Source: Flavobacteriaceae bacterium (GTDB lineage Bacteria > Bacteroidota > Bacteroidia > Flavobacteriales > Flavobacteriaceae). From it: a DNA stretch of 36,178 nucleotides. Of this stretch, positions 14,805 to 25,200 are shown piece by piece. How positions within the stretch are numbered: position 1 is the first letter of the stretch; the number at the start of each line of letters is the position of its first letter. The notes beneath the pieces are model-generated. The model was not told the DNA's origin. It made no database searches and saw only the letters and a list, made by a program, of their open reading frames with translations. The stretch covers positions 1 through 36,178 of the forward strand of contig JABXIJ010000046.1 of assembly GCA_013373105.1 (NCBI GenBank), in the 5' to 3' direction. Both the position numbers and the translations under genes were made by a program.

Positions 14805-17329
14805 TATTTTTTAATTTCTTGCTTTACTTCAATTTTTTCTTTACCCACTGAAAGCATGTTTGCGAATAATTTATAAGCTCCTGAAACCCCAGCAGGCAAT
14901 TCTCTAAAGAAGCTTAAACCTGTATAAATATAGTTTCCTTTACCATGTTTTGTGATTAATAAACTTCCTAATTTAGGTGATTCTCCTTCATCGTTCATAG
15001 ACAATAGAGGTGTGTAATTATCACTCCATTGATTAGGAAAGTATAACCCTCTTTCTTGAACCCAACCTTTAAAATCGTTTTGAGTAATTTTATTTGGGAA
15101 GTTTAATAATGAGTTATTTGGATCTATAATAACAACCTCTGCATTTTCATTGGTTACTCTATCTCTAGATAGCTTTAATGTTTTAGGTGCACCAACATCA
15201 ACACCTCTATTGGTATTGTATTGTACTATTAAATTTCCACCTTTTTCAACATAATCGAGTAAATATTTTTGCTTAAACTTTAATTCGTCTACAACATTAT
15301 AAGCTCTAATTCCAGTAACTATAGCGTCGAATTTTTCTAAATATTTTTCATTAATTTCAGATGGTTTTATAGTAACAACAGTATAACCAATTTGTCGTAA
15401 ACTTTCTGGTATAGCATCTCCTGCTCCCTCAATATATCCTATATAATTTCCAATTTTTTTAATATCTAAACGAACAACCTTAGCTTGTGAGTTCAGTAGT
15501 ATAGATTGCTTAGGGATGTGACTATAATTAATTTCTACCAATTCTTTAGTAAACGTTTTGTTTTTATAATTCACTACAGCTTTTATATAACCTTCTGAAT
15601 TAGTTTTTGGAGGTGTAACAGTGAATGTAACCACTTGTTTATCGTTTTTTAAAGCAATATCAAAATGGGCAAATGCAGGAGTAACAGCCCACCCTTTTGG
15701 AACTTTTAAAGATACTTCCCCATTAATATAATTGGCACCTGCCCTAACCTCTACAGCCACTTTTTTTGCTAGACTATCTGAAAAAACAAGAACGTTATCT
15801 TTTAACTTAGAAGTTACAACTGGTAAGATTTCAAAAGGTTCATAAATTTCACCTTTATCTCTTTCTGAATAACGCCTAACAATATTTTTAGTAAAAGTTA
15901 CAGGTACATAATTAATTACAAAATTGTATTTAATTTTTGTTTCTCTCAAGGTTTCTGGCTCACCAATTAAATTCTGATTTTTAACAGTATACATTCCTAA
16001 ACTCCATTCATTTTTTAACCAATAAGGAGCTGAATAGTTTTCTGTTTTTAACAGTAGAGTTTCCTTAAAATTTACTTTTTTATTAGCATTTAAATTAATG
16101 CCTTTAAAAATTTCTTTTTTATCTATAGTAGATATTATAGAAGTCAATCGCATTGGAACTTTACTTCTGTTAAGTACTTCAAAATTTACATTAATTTTAG
16201 AATTTGGTGTCGCAGATGAGCTTTCTGCAGAAGCCTCTATATACAAACCAGCACATGCTTGAATAATATCAAGAATTTCTTTTCCTTTTATAGTTTTCCA
16301 ATGCTCATCTTTTAAATCTTTAATGAGTTGATAAGCCTCTAATAATTTTGGTAAATGTTTAGCAGGATTTACAAAATCGAATTTATCTTCTACATCATAT
16401 AAAATCTCACCAATTTCACCACCTCCTTCAATTCTATTCCAAGTAGTGTTAATACCCGAAAAAATATCTTTAGTATCTTTTAGTGCATCTCCTTTTAAGA
16501 GTTCTAAATATTCACTTTGTGAACCTCTAACACTTAACCTACCAAAACCTTGACAAAGATGTTGGCTACTAGCTATTGATGCTAATTCGTTATTAGACAT
16601 TCCTTTTAACGGATAATATACACCTACATCTAAAGTTGTAAACTTTGGATTGTTTTTAGTTGTAGCTTCAAACTTATCTTGACCACCAAAAAACCAAGAA
16701 GAAGTATTAAAAAACAAACGTTTTGGTTGCCATGTAGTGGTGTACTTTAATTGATCTGTAAACTTACTTTTATCATTAACCAAGTTAAAAGCTTCTACAC
16801 TCAACATCGCTGATGCTGTATGATGCCCATGAGTTGAACCAGGTGTTCTATGATCGAATCTATTAATAATTACATCTGGTTTAAAAGTTCTTATAGCCCA
16901 AACAACATCGCTTAAGACTGCTTCTTTATTCCATATTTTAAGGGTTTCTTTAGGGTGCTTAGAATATCCAAAATCATTAGCTCTAGAGAATAATTGTTCA
17001 CCACCATCTACTCTTCTTGCTGCTAATAATTCTTGTGTTCTAATTACCCCTAACAATTCTCTAATTTCAGGACCAATTAGATTCTGACCTCCATCTCCTC
17101 TAGTTAAAGACAAATAGCCAGTTCTTGCTTTTACATGATTGGCCAAATAGGCAATTAATCGTGTATTCTCATCATCTGGATGTGCAGCTATGTATAATGC
17201 TGTTCCTAAAAAATTAAGTTTTTGTAACTTTTCGTAAATCTGATTCGATGAAAGTTTTTGAGGTTTTTGTGCAAATACAGAAGTAAAAAACAATAAAAAT
17301 GAAAGTGCAAAAAAGGTTATTCTCCTCAT
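14804..17329 (-). CDS. Large secreted PIG-L family deacetylase
   Basis: This 841-residue exported protein has a signal peptide (cleavage about residue 20, VFAQ). A PIG-L/LmbE zinc-dependent N-deacetylase domain covers residues about 40-290, with the metal motif A49-H50-P51-D52-D53-E54, Asp/His around 158-160 and the distal HGHH (167-170). The middle (about 370-600) is beta-sandwich, NEW3-like. The C-terminal part (about 620-830) looks like a class I glutamine-amidotransferase-like fold without an obvious catalytic Cys. PIG-L enzymes remove acetyl from GlcNAc-type sugars; acting outside the cytoplasm, this one may process an extracellular amino sugar or glycoconjugate for the co-transcribed symporter. 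It is the first gene of the operon and divergent from dnaN. Confidence 0.88.
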   Translation of the reverse strand: MRRITFFALSFLLFFTSVFAQKPQKLSSNQIYEKLQKLNFLGTALYIAAHPDDENTRLIAYLANHVKARTGYLSLTRGDGGQNLIGPEIRELLGVIRTQELLAARRVDGGEQLFSRANDFGYSKHPKETLKIWNKEAVLSDVVWAIRTFKPDVIINRFDHRTPGSTHGHHTASAMLSVEAFNLVNDKSKFTDQLKYTTTWQPKRLFFNTSSWFFGGQDKFEATTKNNPKFTTLDVGVYYPLKGMSNNELASIASSQHLCQGFGRLSVRGSQSEYLELLKGDALKDTKDIFSGINTTWNRIEGGGEIGEILYDVEDKFDFVNPAKHLPKLLEAYQLIKDLKDEHWKTIKGKEILDIIQACAGLYIEASAESSSATPNSKINVNFEVLNRSKVPMRLTSIISTIDKKEIFKGINLNANKKVNFKETLLLKTENYSAPYWLKNEWSLGMYTVKNQNLIGEPETLRETKIKYNFVINYVPVTFTKNIVRRYSERDKGEIYEPFEILPVVTSKLKDNVLVFSDSLAKKVAVEVRAGANYINGEVSLKVPKGWAVTPAFAHFDIALKNDKQVVTFTVTPPKTNSEGYIKAVVNYKNKTFTKELVEINYSHIPKQSILLNSQAKVVRLDIKKIGNYIGYIEGAGDAIPESLRQIGYTVVTIKPSEINEKYLEKFDAIVTGIRAYNVVDELKFKQKYLLDYVEKGGNLIVQYNTNRGVDVGAPKTLKLSRDRVTNENAEVVIIDPNNSLLNFPNKITQNDFKGWVQERGLYFPNQWSDNYTPLLSMNDEGESPKLGSLLITKHGKGNYIYTGLSFFRELPAGVSGAYKLFANMLSVGKEKIEVKQEIKK

Positions 17330-17351
17330 TAGATTGGTTTAACGTTGCGAA

Positions 17352-17359
17352 CAAATGTA
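17352..17359 (-). promoter_or_regulatory. Bacteroidota -7 element for the deacetylase operon
   Basis: On the minus strand TACATTTG fits TAnnTTTG exactly, 22 bases before the deacetylase ATG. No strong -33 TTG is seen at the right distance. Confidence 0.5.
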
Positions 17360-17471
17360 AGTTTTTTAAAGAATTAAATATTGGTATTAACATAATTATA
17401 ACTTATAAAATCAATCAACAAAATGAATATAAACTGTTAATAAATTAATTTTAAAAATCGCTATTTAAGGT

Positions 17472-17479
17472 TATATTTG
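17472..17479 (+). promoter_or_regulatory. Bacteroidota -7 element for dnaN
   Basis: TATATTTG fits TAnnTTTG exactly, 26 bases before the dnaN ATG, in the 176-base divergent intergenic region. Confidence 0.55.
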
Positions 17480-17505
17480 TAAGTCTAAATACCAAAGCAA
17501 AATCA

Positions 17506-18624
17506 ATGAAATTTATTGTATCTAGTTCTCAATTGCTAAAGCAATTACAAGTTTTAGGAGGTGTAATTAACAGCAACAATACCTTACCTATTTTAGATAA
17601 TTTTTTATTCGAACTTTCTGAGAATCAATTAAAAGTTTCTGCATCAGATTTAGAAACAACTATGAGTGCAGTTATAGATGTAGAAAGTGATAGTGAAGGA
17701 GCTATTGCTGTTTCTGCTCGTATATTGTTAGATACTTTAAAAACTTTTCCTGACCAACCTTTAACGTTTAAAACAGAAGGAGAAAGTACCATAGAAATAA
17801 GTTCAGATCAAGGTAGATATGATATGGCTTTTTTTAGTGGAGATGAGTTTCCAAAAGCTGTAAGCTTACCATCGCCTAGCGAAACCATTGTACCAGCTCA
17901 TATTTTAGGAACTGCTATTTCAAAAACAATATTTGCTGCTGGTAACGACGATTTAAGACCAGTAATGAGTGGTGTATTTTTTCAGTTTAGCTCTCAAAGC
18001 TTAACATTTGTTGCAACTGATGCTCATAAATTGGTTAAATATTCAAGAACAGATGTAACTGCTAATCAAACAGCAGAATTTATAATGCCTAAAAAGCCTT
18101 TAAATCTTTTAAAAGGAATTTTAGCAGGTTCTGAAAGTGAAGTTAGTATTGAATATAATGATGCAAATGCAAAATTTACCTTCGATAACGTGGTTCTAGT
18201 TTGTCGTTTAATTGATGGTAAATATCCAAATTATGAAGCTGTTATACCTAAAGAAAATCCAAATAAATTAACAGTTGATAGAGCGTCATTTTTAAACTCT
18301 GTAAGACGTGTTTCTATATTTTCAAGCAAAACAACACATCAAATTCGTTTAAAAATGGCTGGTACAGAATTAAATATTTCTGCTGAAGATTTAGATTTTG
18401 CAAACAAGGCAGACGAACGTTTAAGCTGTGATTATCAAGGTGATGATATGCAAATTGGTTTCAACTCTCGTTTTTTAAGTGAAATGTTAAACAATTTGAG
18501 TTCTAATGAAGTGCAATTAGAAATGTCATTACCTAATAGAGCTGGAATTTTAACCCCAATTGATGGAACTGAAGAAGGAGAAAAAGTAACCATGCTAGTA
18601 ATGCCTGTAATGTTAAACAACTAA
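17506..18624 (+). CDS. dnaN: DNA polymerase III beta subunit (sliding clamp)
   Basis: This 372-residue protein is the normal length for DnaN. It forms the ring-shaped dimer that tethers polymerase III and other partners to DNA. It shows three repeated clamp domains with typical segments: MKFIVSSSQLLKQLQVLGGV at the start, LPILDNFLFE (27-36), NDDLRPVMSGVFF (about 147-159), ATDAHKLVKYSR (about 171-182) and DGKYPNYEAVIP (about 238-249). The C-terminus has VMPVML, close to the family's hydrophobic-pocket end. It is not next to dnaA or recF here, unlike in many phyla. It has its own promoter at 17472 and terminator at 18650. Confidence 0.97.
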   Translation: MKFIVSSSQLLKQLQVLGGVINSNNTLPILDNFLFELSENQLKVSASDLETTMSAVIDVESDSEGAIAVSARILLDTLKTFPDQPLTFKTEGESTIEISSDQGRYDMAFFSGDEFPKAVSLPSPSETIVPAHILGTAISKTIFAAGNDDLRPVMSGVFFQFSSQSLTFVATDAHKLVKYSRTDVTANQTAEFIMPKKPLNLLKGILAGSESEVSIEYNDANAKFTFDNVVLVCRLIDGKYPNYEAVIPKENPNKLTVDRASFLNSVRRVSIFSSKTTHQIRLKMAGTELNISAEDLDFANKADERLSCDYQGDDMQIGFNSRFLSEMLNNLSSNEVQLEMSLPNRAGILTPIDGTEEGEKVTMLVMPVMLNN

Positions 18625-18649
18625 ACTACATCAACTATAAATAAATTAT

Positions 18650-18686
18650 AAACCACAATTTTTCAGTAAATTGTGGTTTTATTTTT
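18650..18686 (+). terminator. Rho-independent terminator of dnaN
   Basis: AAACCACAATTT (18650-18661) and AAATTGTGGTTT (18668-18679) form a perfect 12-bp stem with a 6-base loop, followed by TATTTTT. The next gene begins 16 bases later. Confidence 0.92.
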
Positions 18687-18701
18687 AAATCAATTTCTAT
18701 T

Positions 18702-19421
18702 TTGACTTTCCAAGAAGTAAACCTAAAAAGAAGAAGTATTAGAGACTTCTTAAAAAAATCAGTTCCAAAAAATATTATCGATGAAATTTTACAAGAAGCT
18801 CTTGAAGCTCCATCTAGTTCTAATACCCAACCTTTTAAAATTGTAGTAGCAACTGGTGATGTTTTGGAAAAAATTGGCAAAGAACTTACCACAAAATATA
18901 AAGCTTCATTAACACTTAGAAATAAAAATATAATTGGTAAAATACTAACGGCAAGAAAATACCAATTACAACCCAATAAAGTCTATCAAACCATACAAGG
19001 TAAATATCCTGGAGTTTATCAAGAACGTAGAATTAAAACTGCTGTTGGCTTGTATAAGGTTTTAGGAATTAAAAGAGAAGATAAAAAAAGACGAGATGAA
19101 GAAATGGCAAAAAACTTCAGTTTTTTTGGTGCTCCTGTAGCAATCTGGATTTTTGCTAACCCAAAAATGAAATATACAGCATTAGTAGATACTGGTATTT
19201 TTATGCAAAACATTATGCTATCTGCTACCAGCAAAGGATTAGGTACTTGCCCACAAGGCGCACTCAATTTATGGAGATCACCAGTAGATAAGTATTTTAA
19301 TATTCCTAAAGGATATGAATTGGTTTGTGGTTTGTCTTTAGGATATCCTAGTAAGGCTGATGTAAATAGTTATAGACCAGAAAAATTATCCTTAGAAGAC
19401 CTATTAGTAACAAAAAAATAA
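18702..19421 (+). CDS. Nitroreductase family FMN-dependent oxidoreductase
   Basis: This 239-residue protein of the nitroreductase fold uses FMN and NAD(P)H to reduce nitro compounds, quinones or enones. The FMN-phosphate motif RRSIRDF (10-16), the APSSSNTQPFKIVVA block (36-50), the NIMLSATSKGLGTCPQGAL helix-loop (about 169-187) and the C-terminal GLSLGYPS are in family order. There is an extra helical region (about 65-130) between the first and second halves. The start is TTG at 18702; it has no ATG alternative keeping the RRSIRDF motif. The substrate cannot be read from sequence. Confidence 0.9.
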   Translation: MTFQEVNLKRRSIRDFLKKSVPKNIIDEILQEALEAPSSSNTQPFKIVVATGDVLEKIGKELTTKYKASLTLRNKNIIGKILTARKYQLQPNKVYQTIQGKYPGVYQERRIKTAVGLYKVLGIKREDKKRRDEEMAKNFSFFGAPVAIWIFANPKMKYTALVDTGIFMQNIMLSATSKGLGTCPQGALNLWRSPVDKYFNIPKGYELVCGLSLGYPSKADVNSYRPEKLSLEDLLVTKK

Positions 19422-19430
19422 TCCTTTTAC

Positions 19431-19438
19431 TATCTTTA
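19431..19438 (+). promoter_or_regulatory. -7-like element directly before acpH, possible leaderless start
   Basis: TATCTTTA differs from TAnnTTTG at one position and ends only five bases before the ATG at 19444. If used, transcription would begin at or near the start codon. Confidence 0.35.
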
Positions 19439-19443
19439 GCTCA

Positions 19444-20043
19444 ATGAATTTTTTAGCACATTTATATTTATCTTTTAACAATGAAGAGGTTATGATTGGT
19501 AATTACATAGCAGATCATATTAAAGGTAAACAAATTAATAAATACAATGAAAATATTCAAAAAGGAGTGCTTCTACATAGAGCTATAGATGAATTTACAG
19601 ATAACCATCCTATTGTAAAAAAAAGTAAACATAGACTTCATAAACGTTACAGACATTATGATGGGGTAATTATAGATATTTTCTACGATTATTATTTAGC
19701 TAAAAACTGGGCAACTTATTCAGCAATACCGCTAAATATTTTTGCAAGTTCTATTTATACTTTTTTTGAAAATATTATTGAAAATTTACCTACTAAATCT
19801 CAGAATTTCACTAGGTATATGATTGAATATAATATCTTGTACAACTATCAATTTAAAGAAGGTATTCAAAAAGTTTTAAACGGAATGAATCATAGAACAA
19901 AAGGTAAATCTCAAATGAATTTAGCTATTGAAGATTTAACCAATTTAGAAGAGGAATTGGAAAATGATTTTAAAGAGTTTTTTGATGATCTTAAACTATT
20001 TGCCGAACAAAAATATACTGAATTAACACAAAACAATACATGA
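19444..20043 (+). CDS. acpH: ACP phosphodiesterase-like protein (DUF479)
   Basis: This 199-residue protein of the AcpH/DUF479 family hydrolyses the 4'-phosphopantetheine group from acyl carrier protein in E. coli. Recognisable segments are MNFLAHLYLSF at the start, IGNYIADHIKG (about 18-28), GVLLHRAIDEFTDNHPIV (41-58) and HYDGVIIDIFYDYYLAKNW (71-89). The histidines and aspartates match an HD-like metal site. The stop overlaps the ATG of the following gamma-glutamyltransferase by four bases (ATGA), so the two are translationally coupled, though no functional link is evident. Confidence 0.9.
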   Translation: MNFLAHLYLSFNNEEVMIGNYIADHIKGKQINKYNENIQKGVLLHRAIDEFTDNHPIVKKSKHRLHKRYRHYDGVIIDIFYDYYLAKNWATYSAIPLNIFASSIYTFFENIIENLPTKSQNFTRYMIEYNILYNYQFKEGIQKVLNGMNHRTKGKSQMNLAIEDLTNLEEELENDFKEFFDDLKLFAEQKYTELTQNNT

Positions 20044-21725
20044 ATAAAAAGCTAATACTTCTATTTATGGGAACATTTGTTTTTATAAGTTCCTGTAAAA
20101 AAGAAAAAATAGTTGGACTCATAGCAGAAAAAGCAATGGTTGTTTCTGCAAGAATTGAAGCTTCAGAAATTGGGGTTAAAATCTTAAAAAAAGGTGGTAA
20201 TGCATATGATGCAATGATTGCTACTCATTTTGCTTTGGCTGTAGTGTATCCTGTTGCAGGTAATATTGGTGGAGGTGGATTTATGGTTTATAGAAATGCC
20301 AATGGAGAAAAAGGAGCATTAGATTTTAGAGAAAAAGCACCAATTACTGCTAATAGAGATATGTACTTAGATTCTCTTGGTAATATTATTAAAAATAAAA
20401 GCAGGTTAGGCATTCATGCTGTTGGTATTCCTGGCTCAGTAGCAGGAGTTTTTGAAGTACATAAAAAATTAGGCTCTTTACCTATGAAAGAGCTAATTCA
20501 ACCTGCTATAGATTTAGCTAGAAATGGATTTGTAGTTACAGAAAAACAAGCAGCCTCATTAAATAGCGCAAATTCATCCTTTAAAAAAGCGAACAATTAC
20601 ACTATTTATTTTGAAAAGGAATGGAAAGCTGGTGATGTATTAAAACAAGAAGAACTAGCACTTACTTTAGAACGAATTAGAGATTATGGAAAAGATGGAT
20701 TTTACAAAGGTAAAACTGCAGAGTATATAGTTAATTATAGTAAAGAATTAGGAGGATTAATTTGTTATAATGATTTAGAAAAATACCAAGCCATTTGGCG
20801 AAAACCTATTGAGTTTTCCTATAAAAATTACAGTATAACTTCCATGACCTTACCTGCTAGTGGTGGTATATGTTTAGCTCAAATTTTAAAAGCTATAGAA
20901 CCTTTTGATTTATCGAAAATAAAACATAATTCTACTGAATATATTCAGCTGTTAACAGAAGCTGAACGAAGAAGCTATGCAGATAGAGCAAATTATTTAG
21001 GAGATATTGATTTTGTAGATGTACCTATTGATAGTTTAATCGATACTGATTACATCAACAAAAGAATGGCAACTTTTTCTTGGGATAAAGCAACACCATC
21101 ATCAAAAGTTTCAAACGGAAAAATATTAGGTTATGAAAGTAATGAAACTACACATTACTCTATTGTAGATCAATTTGGAAATGCTGTAGCAGTAACCACA
21201 ACTTTAAATACAGGATATGGTTCTAAAGTTTTGGTTAAAGGTGCAGGTTTCTTTTTAAACAATGAAATGGATGATTTTAGCAGTAAACCAGGAGTACCTA
21301 ATGTGTATGGTTTAGTAGGCTCTAAAGCTAATGAAATAGCAGCAGAAAAACGTATGTTAAGCTCTATGACACCAACAATTATAGAAGAAAATAATCAATT
21401 AAAAATGGTAGTTGGCACCCCTGGAGGTTCTACCATAATTACCTCTGTTTTACAAAATATTCTTAATGTTTTTGAATACGATATGGGCATGCAAGAATCT
21501 GTAAATCAGCCAAGATTTCATCACCAATGGTTACCAGATCAAATTCGAATGGAGCCAAATGGATTTGATAAAAAAACAAAAGAAAAATTAACTAAATTAG
21601 GATACAATTTATTAGAAAGAAATTCACTAATAATTGGAAGAGTTGATGCCATTCTAATTCGTAAAGATGGTACTTTAGAAGGAGGTGCAGATACAAGAGG
21701 TGATGATGCTGCAGCAGGATTTTAA
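20040..21725 (+). CDS. ggt: Gamma-glutamyltransferase (glutathione hydrolase), lipoprotein
   Basis: This Ntn-hydrolase cleaves the gamma-glutamyl bond of glutathione and related amides and transfers the glutamyl group to water or amines. The 561 residues start with a lipoprotein signal with lipobox ISSC (Cys19), so it is membrane-anchored in the envelope. The autoprocessing site is intact: NE-T370-T371-HYSIVD, with Thr370 the expected catalytic N-terminal nucleophile after cleavage. Substrate-pocket motifs NIGGGGFMVYR (75-85), PGSVAG (131-136) and the C-terminal GTPGGSTIITSVLQNI are present. It overlaps acpH upstream and is followed by the VOC gene after 45 bases. Confidence 0.95.
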   Translation: MNKKLILLFMGTFVFISSCKKEKIVGLIAEKAMVVSARIEASEIGVKILKKGGNAYDAMIATHFALAVVYPVAGNIGGGGFMVYRNANGEKGALDFREKAPITANRDMYLDSLGNIIKNKSRLGIHAVGIPGSVAGVFEVHKKLGSLPMKELIQPAIDLARNGFVVTEKQAASLNSANSSFKKANNYTIYFEKEWKAGDVLKQEELALTLERIRDYGKDGFYKGKTAEYIVNYSKELGGLICYNDLEKYQAIWRKPIEFSYKNYSITSMTLPASGGICLAQILKAIEPFDLSKIKHNSTEYIQLLTEAERRSYADRANYLGDIDFVDVPIDSLIDTDYINKRMATFSWDKATPSSKVSNGKILGYESNETTHYSIVDQFGNAVAVTTTLNTGYGSKVLVKGAGFFLNNEMDDFSSKPGVPNVYGLVGSKANEIAAEKRMLSSMTPTIIEENNQLKMVVGTPGGSTIITSVLQNILNVFEYDMGMQESVNQPRFHHQWLPDQIRMEPNGFDKKTKEKLTKLGYNLLERNSLIIGRVDAILIRKDGTLEGGADTRGDDAAAGF

Positions 21726-21770
21726 AAACTCATTTTAAATTTTGTAACTTTAAAACTTATTAACTAATCA

Positions 21771-22187
21771 ATGATACAACCTTTTCATTTAGCAATTCCT
21801 GTTAAAGACTTAGAAAAATGTAGAACATTTTACAGAGATGTTATTGGATGCAAAGAAGGTAGAAGCGCTACACATTGGGTAGATTTTGATTTCTTTGGAC
21901 ATCAATTTGTAATTCATCAAAAGGAAGGGTTTACTTCTAATAACATTTCCAATCCAGTAGATGGTAAAGATGTTCCTGTACCTCATTTTGGTGTGGTTTT
22001 ACAATGGGAAGATTGGCAGAATTTGTCTAATCGTTTAGTGAAAAGAAATACTAATTTTATAATTGAACCCTATATTAGATTTAAAGGAGAAGTTGGTGAG
22101 CAAGCTACCATGTTTTTTTACGATCCAGAAATGAATGCGTTAGAATTCAAAGCTTTTAAAGATATAAACCAACTTTTTGCCAAATAA
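21771..22187 (+). CDS. VOC-superfamily (glyoxalase/dioxygenase fold) protein
   Basis: This 138-residue protein has two beta-alpha-beta-beta-beta halves of the vicinal-oxygen-chelate fold. [21 protein letters not shown] (6-26) opens the first half, HQFVIHQ carries a possible metal His, and a glutamate in ALEFKAF near the C-terminus closes the metal site. This short single-domain form is common as an unassigned dioxygenase- or lyase-like enzyme. No substrate can be proposed. It lies 45 bases after ggt and 29 bases before the tricorn-like protease and may share their transcript. A TAACTTTA element at 21745-21752 could serve as a weak promoter. Confidence 0.88.
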   Translation: MIQPFHLAIPVKDLEKCRTFYRDVIGCKEGRSATHWVDFDFFGHQFVIHQKEGFTSNNISNPVDGKDVPVPHFGVVLQWEDWQNLSNRLVKRNTNFIIEPYIRFKGEVGEQATMFFYDPEMNALEFKAFKDINQLFAK

Positions 22188-22216
22188 AAAGCATACAATA
22201 ACTTAATACAAACAAC

Positions 22217-25200
22217 ATGAGAAAAATTTTATTTTTTGTCGTTTTCTGCCTTACACTATCAAGTTTTGGTCAGGGAACTCGTCTTTTAAGACAACCTACA
22301 TTATCTAATGATTATGTAGTATTTGTTTACGCAAATGATTTATGGAAAGCTCCACTAAAAGGGGGTGATGCCATTCGTTTAACTAGTGATGATGGTTATG
22401 AATCTGAACCACATTTTTCAGATGATGGAAAATGGATTGCTTTTACAGCAGAATATGATGGAAATATAGATGTATTTATAGTAGCTGTTGATGGTGGTGA
22501 GCCAAAACGATTAACCTATCATCCATCTGCAGATTATGTTCAAGGTTGGACACCAGAAGGCGATGTTTTATTTCGTTCTGGAAGAGCAGGTGTACCTACC
22601 AAAACAAATCAATTTTATACTATTTCTACCAAAGGAGGAATGCCAGAAAAAATTGATTTACCTAGAGCTGCATATGGTGAAATATCTGAAAATGGAAAAT
22701 ATGTTGCTTATACACCAATTACAAGTTGGGATGCTGAGTGGAGAAACTATAGAGGTGGGCAAGCTATGCCTATTTGGATAGTTAATTTAAAAACCAAAGA
22801 ATTAATTAGAGCACCACAAAAAGATGGTGAACGTCATGTAAATCCTGTATGGTATAAAGGAAAAGTGTATTACATATCTGAAAGAGATTATGCTGCTAAC
22901 ATTTGGTCTTTTGATATTAAGACAAAACAAGAAGAACAAATTACATTCCATAAACAATTTGATGTAAAAAATATAGATGCCAACAAAAACGGAATTGTTT
23001 ATGAATATGGTAGCTATTTACATTTTTTAAATCCAGAAACAAAAAAATCTACACAATTAGAAATTCATGTTAAAGGTGATATGAATTATGCTAGACCACG
23101 TTGGATGAATGTTTCTGGCAGAAACCTTACCAATGCTAATGTTTCACCAAATGGAAAACGTGCAATTTTTGAATATAGAGGCGAAATTTTTACAGTACCA
23201 AAAGAAAATGGTACTTGGCGTAATTTAACAAATTCATCTGGTGTTGCAGACAGAGCTCCTATTTGGTCTCCAAAAGGAGATAAAGTGGCATGGTTTTCTG
23301 ACAAAAACGGTGAATATGAAATGGTTATTTCAGATCAAGATGGTGATAATCAAGAATATATAAAATTACCAAATCCAACTTTTTATTTTCAACCAGATTG
23401 GTCTCCAGATGGTAAACATATTGCTTATACAGATACCGATTTTAATATTTGGATTATAAATCTTGAAACCAAAAACACAACTAAAGTAGATACAGATAGA
23501 TATGCTCACCCTAATAGAACTATGAACCCTAAATGGTCTCCAGATAGCGATTGGATTGCATATGCTAAACAAAATGATAGTCATTATAAATCAATATTTG
23601 CTTATCAAGTAAGTACAAAAAAGAAAGTACAAATTACAGATCCAATTGCAGATGCAATTAGCCCTGTTTGGGACGTTTCAGGTAAATATATTTATACTTT
23701 AGCTAGTACAAATTATGGTTTACAGACAGGTTGGTTAGATATGAGTTCTTATGATCCTGGTGCTAACTTAACTAGAAATTTATACGCTGTAGTCTTAAAC
23801 TCAAAAGACAAAGCACCAACATTACCAAAAACTGATGAAGAAGAGGTTAAAGAAGATGGAGATTCAAAAAAGAAACCAGCTGATAAAAAAGAAATTAAAG
23901 TTGTTATAGATGAAGAAGGTTTATTCGATAGAGCTTTAGCAATGAGTCTTCCTGCAAGAAATTACACAGCTCTTTTAAAAGGACCTGCAAATAAAGTTTT
24001 TGTTGCAGAATCTGAACCAAATTCACGTGGCTTAAAAGTACATAGTTATGATATTAAAGAACAAAAAGCTACAACATTTGCAACAGGTGTAAGTAGTATG
24101 CACGCTTCTGATGACAGGAATTCTGTTCTACTTTATAGTGGTGGAAGTTGGAGTTTAGTAAGTAGTAAAATGCCAGCTAAACCAGGTAAAGGAAGATTAA
24201 ATACAAATCTTAAAATTAAAGTTGATCCTAAAGCAGAAGCACATCAAATTTTTAAAGAAGGATGGCGTTTTATGCGCGACTTTTTATACGTAGATAATGT
24301 ACATGGTGCACCTTGGGATAAAGTTTACGAGTGGTATTCACCTTGGATTAATGATGTTCGTCACAGAACAGATCTAAACTATATTGTAGATATTATGAGT
24401 GGTGAAGTTGCCATAGGACATTCATATGTTTCTGGAGGAGACCTCCCTAATGTTAATAGAGTTCCTGTTGGTCTTTTAGGTGCAGATTTTGAAATAAATC
24501 GTGGTAGAGTTAAATTCAAAAAAATCTATAGAGGTGAACGTTGGAATCCAAATGCTTCTGCACCACTAGGTTTACCTGGTGTTAATGTAAACGAAGGTGA
24601 TTATCTTCTTGCAGTTAATGGAGTTGAGTTAACTAAAGACATGAATCCATACCAACTATTTGAGCAAACATCTGGTAGAGAAATCAACATTACAGTTAGT
24701 GATAAACCAAGCATGAAAGATGCAAGAACAGTTTTAGTAAAGCCAATTTCTAGTGAACGTTTTTTACGTTCTATAGATTGGGTAGAAACAAATAGAAGAA
24801 AAGTTGATGAAATGTCTGGTGGTAAATTAGCCTACGTTTATGTTCCTAATACAAGTGGACCTGGTTTTACATCGTTCAACAGATATTATTTTTCACAACA
24901 AGATAAAAAAGGTGTTATTATAGATGAAAGAAACAATGGTGGTGGTTCAGCTGCTGACTATATGATAGACATTATGGCTCGTGAAGTTGTGGGTTATTTT
25001 AACAGTAAAGCAAGCGACAGAAGACCTTGGACAACGCCAATGGCTGGAATTTGGGGTCCAAAAGTAATGCTAATTAACGAAAGAGCTGGTTCTGGTGGAG
25101 ATTTATTACCATACATGTTTAAGGAAAAAAAATTAGGTCCTTTAGTGGGTACTAAAACTTGGGGTGGTTTAGTTGGTACATGGGATACACCACGTTTTAT

